Below are positions 6,973 to 11,371 of a stretch of 11,371 nt of DNA, one piece after another. Position 1 is the first letter of the stretch. The number at the start of each line of letters is the position of its first letter. A model generated the notes under the pieces. That model was not told the origin of the DNA and did no database searches. It saw only the letters and a list, made by a program, of their open reading frames with translations. Both the position numbers and the translations under genes were made by a program. The stretch spans positions 1 through 11,371 of the forward strand of contig CAYRKW010000081.1 in NCBI GenBank assembly GCA_964425135.1, given 5' to 3'. Source of the DNA: CAYLLD01 sp964425135. Its GTDB lineage: Bacteria > Pseudomonadota > Alphaproteobacteria > Rhodobacterales > Rhodobacteraceae.

Positions 6973-8442
6973 ATGTGCGAGTTATGCGGCGCGGTCTGCG
7001 CCAATGGTGTTGCGTTTTCAAACTACAATCCTGAAAACCGGGTTCAAAGCGATCTGCTGCTCGGCCCCAATGAGGCAGGCGCGCGCGGCATTTCCTCCTA
7101 TCACGTCAGCTTTTCGGGCGCGCAACAAAGCAACATGCTCGCGCTCGTGGCAGGTGTAAAATGGAACACCAACAACCTCACCTATTCCTTCCCCGATGAG
7201 ACCAGCGATTATACGGCCAACCCGGCATCTTATGGCAGTGGTGAACTGACCAACAGTTTTGCAGCACTCAACGCAGCCCAACAGGCCACATCCCGCCATG
7301 CGATGGAGTTGATTGAAAATTACACAACACTTTCGCTCACCGAAGTAACAGGCGCGCAAGGCACGGCCGATATCCGCATGGCGCAATCTGGCCTCCCGTC
7401 AACCGCATGGGCCTACTACCCGTCGAGCTCCGGTCTGGGTGGCGATGCGTGGTTTGGGAACTCGCCCAATTACTATTCCAATCCGCTCAAAGGCACCTAT
7501 GGCTTCCATACGGTGCTCCATGAAATTGGCCACGCACTGGGATTGCGACACGGACAAAATGTGCTGAGCAGCGACGTCGATCAAATGGCCTACTCGCTTA
7601 TGACCTACCGCTCCTATGAAGGATCGAGCCTTTCTGGTTACACAAACGAATACTATGGCTACGCGCAAAGCTACATGGCCTATGATATCGCTGCATTGCA
7701 GGCGATCTACGGCACCAATTGGTCATACAACAACGGCAATGACACCTACACATGGTCGCCGACGACCGGCGAGATGTTCATCAACGGTATCGGGCAAGGC
7801 ACCGAAGGTGGCTCCCGGATATTCGAAACAATTTGGGACGGCGGCGGCAATGATACGCTCGATCTGACCAATTATTCGAGCGCGATGCACATCGATATCG
7901 CACCGGGCGGCTACATGATGTTCTCATCAGCCCAGCGCGCGCAGCTTGCGGGCGGCTTGTATGCGGACGGGAATGTCTATTTCTCGCTCGCCCCCAACAA
8001 TTCGACCAATGCCTTCATCGAAAATGTCATCGCGGGGAACTCAGCCGATACCATTTACGGCAACGACACCGGCAACCGACTGGAAGGCAAAGGTCGCAAC
8101 GACACAATTTGGGGCATGGGCAGCGATGATTTCATTTTCGGGAATGCGGGCAAAGACAAGTTGCGCGGCGGCGATGGCGCGGACACGCTCTCTGGCGGCG
8201 TCGGGCGTGACAAATTATGGGGCGGTGCGGGCGCAGATGTTTTCGTGCTTGATACGCGAACCCGCAAAGATACGGCTGTCGATTTCGAGCTTCACATCGA
8301 CAAAGTCGACGTGCCCATCGTTGGCCTTGCGACGCTCACCGTCAGCAATTCGGGTCATCTGACCGTTGAGTATTTGGGCAACTGGATGATCCTGCGCGGC
8401 TATAATCCGGGCGATGCAACCTTGGGCGATCTTGTGATCTGA
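6973..8442 (+). CDS. Serralysin-like RTX zinc metalloprotease (M10B), type I secreted
   Basis: A 489-residue secreted protease of the serralysin family. The catalytic zinc motif HEIGHALGLRH spans residues 183-193 (ligands His183, His187, His193; general base Glu184), followed by a Met-turn YSLMTY with Met210 and the probable Tyr ligand 212. DIAALQAIYG (238-247) marks the domain end typical of M10 serralysins. Next come the peptidase M10 C-terminal domain and about eight calcium-binding RTX nonapeptides (354-425). There is no Sec signal. The protein ends GDLVI, an acidic residue plus hydrophobic tail as in type I secretion substrates such as serralysin. Start ATG 6973 has GGTGAG six bases upstream. 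All three cysteines lie in the first nine residues (Cys2, Cys5, Cys9). No ABC exporter, membrane-fusion protein or inhibitor gene is nearby, so the exporter must be elsewhere. It stands alone, convergent with the MFS gene. Likely role: extracellular peptide acquisition. Confidence 0.94.
   Translation: MCELCGAVCANGVAFSNYNPENRVQSDLLLGPNEAGARGISSYHVSFSGAQQSNMLALVAGVKWNTNNLTYSFPDETSDYTANPASYGSGELTNSFAALNAAQQATSRHAMELIENYTTLSLTEVTGAQGTADIRMAQSGLPSTAWAYYPSSSGLGGDAWFGNSPNYYSNPLKGTYGFHTVLHEIGHALGLRHGQNVLSSDVDQMAYSLMTYRSYEGSSLSGYTNEYYGYAQSYMAYDIAALQAIYGTNWSYNNGNDTYTWSPTTGEMFINGIGQGTEGGSRIFETIWDGGGNDTLDLTNYSSAMHIDIAPGGYMMFSSAQRAQLAGGLYADGNVYFSLAPNNSTNAFIENVIAGNSADTIYGNDTGNRLEGKGRNDTIWGMGSDDFIFGNAGKDKLRGGDGADTLSGGVGRDKLWGGAGADVFVLDTRTRKDTAVDFELHIDKVDVPIVGLATLTVSNSGHLTVEYLGNWMILRGYNPGDATLGDLVI
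8032..8247 (+). repeat. RTX nonapeptide repeat block
   Basis: About eight tandem nonapeptides of the GGxGxDxUx type encode a calcium-binding parallel beta-roll (residues 354-425 of the protease). The first four are degenerate (for example GNDTGNRLE and GMGSDDFIF); the last four (GNAGKDKLR, GGDGADTLS, GGVGRDKLW, GGAGADVFV) fit well. An isolated related motif, WDGGGNDTLDL, occurs earlier at residues 288-298. Confidence 0.88.
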
Positions 8443-8450
8443 CAAGCGCG

Positions 8451-9671
8451 CTATGCCCCGGCGACCTCACGCTCAATTTTCGCCGTGTAACGTACAGCAA
8501 CAATCCCCATCAACGCGGATGCCAGCATCATCAGGATCAGCGGAAACGCCCCCGATCCTGGCCCAAGTAAGGCGCCCGTGATCGCTGACAACATCGCCCC
8601 GCCGCCAATCATCACCGCTCCGCCCAAACCCGACGCTGTTCCTGCCAGTCTCGGATTGACCGACAACATGCCAGCATTGGCTGACGGCAGCGTCAGCCCG
8701 TTGCCCAATCCGACGAAAAAGATACATCCAAACAATGAGAGCGGATGTTCAAATCCGGCTATGAATAACATAAGCGAGAGCATCATCCCTGATGCCGCAA
8801 ACAGCGTGCCGATGGTCATCATGCGGATCACACCGACGCGTGTGGAATAACGGCCCGATAGGAAATTGCCGCAGAAATATCCAAACGAGATGATCCCGAA
8901 CGAGAGCCCCATCGCGCGTGGGCTCATCTGCAAAACCTCACTTGCCACGTAAGGCCCACCACCCAGAAAGGCGAAGAAACAGCCTGCCCCAAAGCCGGCT
9001 GTCGCTGTGTAACCCCAAAACCTGCGCGAACGGAACAGATCAGGATAGGAGCGCACTTGCTCGCGAAAACTGCCTCCCTGATTAGGGTTGGTCTCATCAA
9101 GATCGCGCCAAATGACCGCCAAAACAATCGCCCCAAAGAGGAACAGAAACACGAATGTCGCCTGCCAGCCGAAACTATGGTCCAGCACCCCGCCAATCAT
9201 CGGCCCCAACATCGGCATCAATGCCATTCCCATCGTCACATATCCGATCATCGAGGCGGCCTCTTCGGATGGCACAATGTCCCGCACAATCGCCCGCGAA
9301 AGCGCCACGCCTGACGAAATAACCGCTTGTATCATGCGGCACAGCAGGAAAAACCATGCAGATTGCGCGAAGATACAGCCCAATGTCGCTGCAAGAAACA
9401 GGATGAACGCAACGATCAGGACGGGCCTGCGACCATACCGGTCTGCAAGCGGCCCAATGATCAGTTGCAACACGGCTGTCATCGCAAGAAACGCTGAAAT
9501 CGCAAGCTGCATTACGGCATAATCTGTCTCGAAATACACCGCCATGCCGGGCAATGAGGGAAGGAAAATATTCATGGAAATCGAACCGACCCCCGCCATG
9601 AGCACGAGCGTCAGGATATGCGGCGGCGTTCCGCGTCGAAGAAACTCAGCGTTGGGGAGGGGTGAAGCCAT
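8451..9671 (-). CDS. Bcr/CflA-type MFS multidrug efflux transporter
   Basis: A 406-residue inner-membrane protein of the major facilitator superfamily, Bcr/CflA branch of drug:H+ antiporters, with about 12 hydrophobic segments. Visible motifs are the first helix with SISMNIFLPSLPGMA (30-44), motif A GPLADRYGRRPVLI (73-86), ALSRAIVRDIVP (123-134) typical of Bcr, and motif C-like GMALMPMLGPMIGGVL (148-163). A cytoplasmic loop follows at about 189-215. I start at ATG 9671, which matches the usual family N-terminus although its SD is poor. A longer open frame from ATG 9779 has an AAGGAAGG upstream, but its extra 36 codons are rich in codons rare in the neighbours (TTA, ATA, GTA, AGA) and cover operator-like palindromes, so I treat it as non-coding. 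The substrate cannot be read from sequence. The gene diverges from pccB and converges on the protease gene with an 8-base gap and no terminator. Confidence 0.92.
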   Translation of the reverse strand: MASPLPNAEFLRRGTPPHILTLVLMAGVGSISMNIFLPSLPGMAVYFETDYAVMQLAISAFLAMTAVLQLIIGPLADRYGRRPVLIVAFILFLAATLGCIFAQSAWFFLLCRMIQAVISSGVALSRAIVRDIVPSEEAASMIGYVTMGMALMPMLGPMIGGVLDHSFGWQATFVFLFLFGAIVLAVIWRDLDETNPNQGGSFREQVRSYPDLFRSRRFWGYTATAGFGAGCFFAFLGGGPYVASEVLQMSPRAMGLSFGIISFGYFCGNFLSGRYSTRVGVIRMMTIGTLFAASGMMLSLMLFIAGFEHPLSLFGCIFFVGLGNGLTLPSANAGMLSVNPRLAGTASGLGGAVMIGGGAMLSAITGALLGPGSGAFPLILMMLASALMGIVAVRYTAKIEREVAGA

Positions 9672-9730
9672 ATCGCGCAGTGTTAGGCCAAAGCGACAGG
9701 CGGTGGAACCGGATTCGTAGTTTGAATAAC

Positions 9731-9812
9731 TTCGCAAATTTGCAATTCTTAATACTATTAATTCGCAATCTGTGCACATCTGCGAAACCTTCCTTTAGTT
9801 TGCACTGCAAAA
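9731..9812. promoter_or_regulatory. Cluster of TTYGCAA boxes/palindromes upstream of pccB (putative PccR/ScfR operator)
   Basis: The 172-base gap between the MFS gene and pccB is AT-rich and contains repeated TTYGCAA-type boxes. They are TTCGCAAA abutting TTTGCAAT (9731-9746, with perfect palindrome GCAAATTTGC at 9734-9743), TTCGCAAT (9762-9769), TGCGAAA (9781-9787) and the palindrome TTTGCA-C-TGCAAA (9799-9811). TTCGCA (9762) and TGCGAA (9781) form an inverted repeat centred on TGTGCACA. From memory, the Rhodobacter sphaeroides pccB promoter is controlled by PccR, an ScfR-family regulator, through TTTGCAAA boxes spaced by four bases. The boxes here are similar but spaced differently. Box positions are seen directly; the regulator is inferred. 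Confidence 0.6.
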
Positions 9813-9843
9813 AAGCTAAAAACACCGCAAACGGAGGCCGAAC

Positions 9844-11370
9844 ATGACCGATATACTCAAAGAGCTTGCGACACGGCGTGATGCTGCACGACTGGGCGGC
9901 GGCGAAAAACGCATTGCCGCGCAGCATGCCAAAGGCAAACTAACAGCGCGCGAGCGCGTGGACCTTTTGCTCGACGAAGGCTCTTTCGAAGAGTTCGACA
10001 TGTTCGTTGCGCATCGCTGCACCGATTTCGGCATGGAGAAGCAAAACTACCCCGGCGATGGCGTAATCACCGGCTGGGGCACCATCAACGGACGTCAGGT
10101 CTTCGTGTTCAGCCAGGATTTCACTGTGCTTGGGGGCTCGCTTTCCGAAACCCACGCACAGAAAATCTGTAAAATCATGGATATGGCCATGACCGTCGGC
10201 GCGCCCGTGATCGGTATAAACGACAGTGGCGGCGCACGCATACAAGAGGGTGTGGCCTCGCTCGCAGGGTACGCTGAAGTCTTCCAGCGCAACATCTTGG
10301 CATCCGGCGTCGTGCCGCAAATCTCACTCGTGATGGGACCCTGCGCAGGCGGCGCGGTCTATTCGCCCGCCATGACCGACTTCATCTTCATGGTCAAAGA
10401 CAGCTCCTACATGTTCGTCACCGGCCCCGATGTCGTCAAAACCGTTACCAACGAAGTGGTCACCGCCGAAGAGCTTGGCGGCGCAAAGACCCACACATCG
10501 AAATCGAGCGTTGCCGATGGTGCGTTCGACAACGACATTGACGCGCTCATGGAAGTGCGCCGCCTGATAGACTTCCTGCCGCAGAACAACACATCCGGTA
10601 CGCCGAGCCGTCCGTTCTTCGACGATCCCGCACGTATCGAGATGTCGCTCGACACGCTCATTCCCGACAATCCGAACATGCCTTACGATATGCTGGAGCT
10701 TATTCGCAAAGTCGCCGATGAAGGTGATTTTTACGAGATCCAAGAAGAGTTCGCCAAAAACATCATTACAGGCTTTGTCCGGATCGAAGGCGCAACCGTC
10801 GGTGTCGTCGCAAACCAGCCGATGGTGCTCGCAGGCTGTCTCGATATCGACAGCTCCCGCAAAGCCGCCCGTTTCGTCCGCTTCTGCGATTGCTTCGAAA
10901 TTCCGATCCTCACCTTCGTGGACGTCCCCGGCTTTCTGCCCGGCGCCGGACAAGAATACGGCGGCGTCATCAAGCATGGCGCGAAACTGTTGTTCGCCTA
11001 TGGCGAGGCAACAGTGCCGAAAGTGACGGTCATCACCCGCAAAGCCTATGGCGGCGCTTACGACGTGATGGCCTCCAAACATTTGCGGGGGGATTTCAAC
11101 TACGCATGGCCGACGGCGGAGATTGCTGTCATGGGCGCTAAAGGCGCAACCGAGATCATCCATCGCGGCAAGTCCCCCGAAGAGATCGAAGCACTCACCA
11201 AAGAATACGAAGACCGCTTCGCCAATCCGTTCGTGGCCGCCGAAAAAGGCTTCATCGATGAAGTGATCATGCCGCATTCAACGCGGCGACGTGTTGCGCG
11301 CGCCTTCGCGGCGCTGCGGGGCAAGTCGTTGAAAAATCCGTGGAAGAAGCATGATAATATTCCGTTGTGA
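9844..11370 (+). CDS. pccB: Propionyl-CoA carboxylase, beta (carboxyltransferase) subunit
   Basis: Carboxyltransferase subunit of biotin-dependent propionyl-CoA carboxylase, making methylmalonyl-CoA from propionyl-CoA. It serves the methylmalonyl-CoA pathway for propionate, odd-chain fatty acid and branched amino-acid breakdown, and the ethylmalonyl-CoA pathway where present. The 508 residues are complete, with the family's length. The N-terminus has ARLGGGEKRIAAQHAKGKLTARER and EEFDMFVAHRCTDFG. The oxyanion/CoA-site loops are GPCAGGAVYSPAMTDF (165-180) and GFLPGAGQEYGGVIKHGA (363-380). Asp407 in GGAYDVM corresponds to the Asp that favours propionyl-CoA over acetyl-CoA in actinobacterial PccB (Ile or similar in acetyl-CoA enzymes). 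ATG 9844 has GGAGG (9833-9837) six bases upstream. The biotin-carrying alpha subunit pccA is not in the window and is probably downstream. Regulation probably acts through the TTYGCAA boxes upstream. Confidence 0.96.
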   Translation: MTDILKELATRRDAARLGGGEKRIAAQHAKGKLTARERVDLLLDEGSFEEFDMFVAHRCTDFGMEKQNYPGDGVITGWGTINGRQVFVFSQDFTVLGGSLSETHAQKICKIMDMAMTVGAPVIGINDSGGARIQEGVASLAGYAEVFQRNILASGVVPQISLVMGPCAGGAVYSPAMTDFIFMVKDSSYMFVTGPDVVKTVTNEVVTAEELGGAKTHTSKSSVADGAFDNDIDALMEVRRLIDFLPQNNTSGTPSRPFFDDPARIEMSLDTLIPDNPNMPYDMLELIRKVADEGDFYEIQEEFAKNIITGFVRIEGATVGVVANQPMVLAGCLDIDSSRKAARFVRFCDCFEIPILTFVDVPGFLPGAGQEYGGVIKHGAKLLFAYGEATVPKVTVITRKAYGGAYDVMASKHLRGDFNYAWPTAEIAVMGAKGATEIIHRGKSPEEIEALTKEYEDRFANPFVAAEKGFIDEVIMPHSTRRRVARAFAALRGKSLKNPWKKHDNIPL

Positions 11371-11371
11371 G

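Noticed and set aside
8443..8450. Bidirectional terminator between the protease and MFS genes
   Set aside because: Only eight bases separate the stops and no hairpin with a T-run is visible there.
9672..9779. 36-residue N-terminal extension of the MFS transporter from ATG 9779, despite an AAGGAAGG upstream
   Set aside because: The codons (TTA, ATA, GTA, AGA) are unlike the neighbouring genes, the extension is not typical of Bcr/CflA proteins, and the DNA is better explained as a promoter/operator region.
10324..11277. 317-residue open frame opposite pccB
   Set aside because: A long antisense shadow frame created by GC-rich codon use in pccB; the protein is compositionally odd and resembles no family I know.

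Overview
This looks like chromosomal DNA of an alphaproteobacterium, most likely a marine Rhodobacteraceae (Roseobacter-type). The basis is moderate-to-high GC, GC-biased third positions, the family-typical form of PheS, PheT, ZapE and PccB, a serralysin-like RTX protease, and TTTGCAAA-type boxes upstream of pccB. The genus cannot be fixed from the sequence alone.

Layout from left to right. On the minus strand: zapE (1-1098; C-terminus runs off the left edge; GTG start), ytoQ (1180-1626) and pheT (1623-4055). These three read in the order pheT-ytoQ-zapE, with a 4-base ATGA overlap between pheT and ytoQ. A small plus-strand Flp-pilin-like gene (4293-4517) follows. It converges on, and shares stop-codon bases with, a minus-strand M19 membrane-dipeptidase gene (4514-5596). 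Upstream of the dipeptidase on the same strand is pheS (5690-6772). A plus-strand gene for a type-I-secreted serralysin-like metalloprotease (6973-8442) then converges, 8 bases apart, on a minus-strand Bcr/CflA-type MFS exporter (8451-9671). The last gene is plus-strand pccB (9844-11370), complete within the window, divergent from the MFS gene across a 172-base AT-rich control region full of TTYGCAA boxes and palindromes.

Functionally this is mostly a housekeeping region: both subunits of phenylalanyl-tRNA synthetase, an AFG1/ZapE ATPase and a propionyl-CoA carboxylase subunit. Single accessory genes sit between them: an orphan pilin-like peptide, a secreted protease without its exporter, a dipeptidase and a drug-type efflux pump. 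The secreted protease and the dipeptidase could both serve peptide use, but no operon links them. There are no RNA genes, insertion sequences, CRISPR arrays or phage genes. No intergenic stretch exceeds 300 bases.

I do not see a convincing undescribed multi-gene system. The best leads are the operator-like array before pccB, the cysteine-only N-terminus of the protease, the Asp-for-Glu change in the YtoQ active-site-like motif, and the orphan pilin with Asp at +5 and two C-terminal cysteines. Several start sites differ from the longest open frames (pheT, pheS, MFS); reasons are given in each entry.
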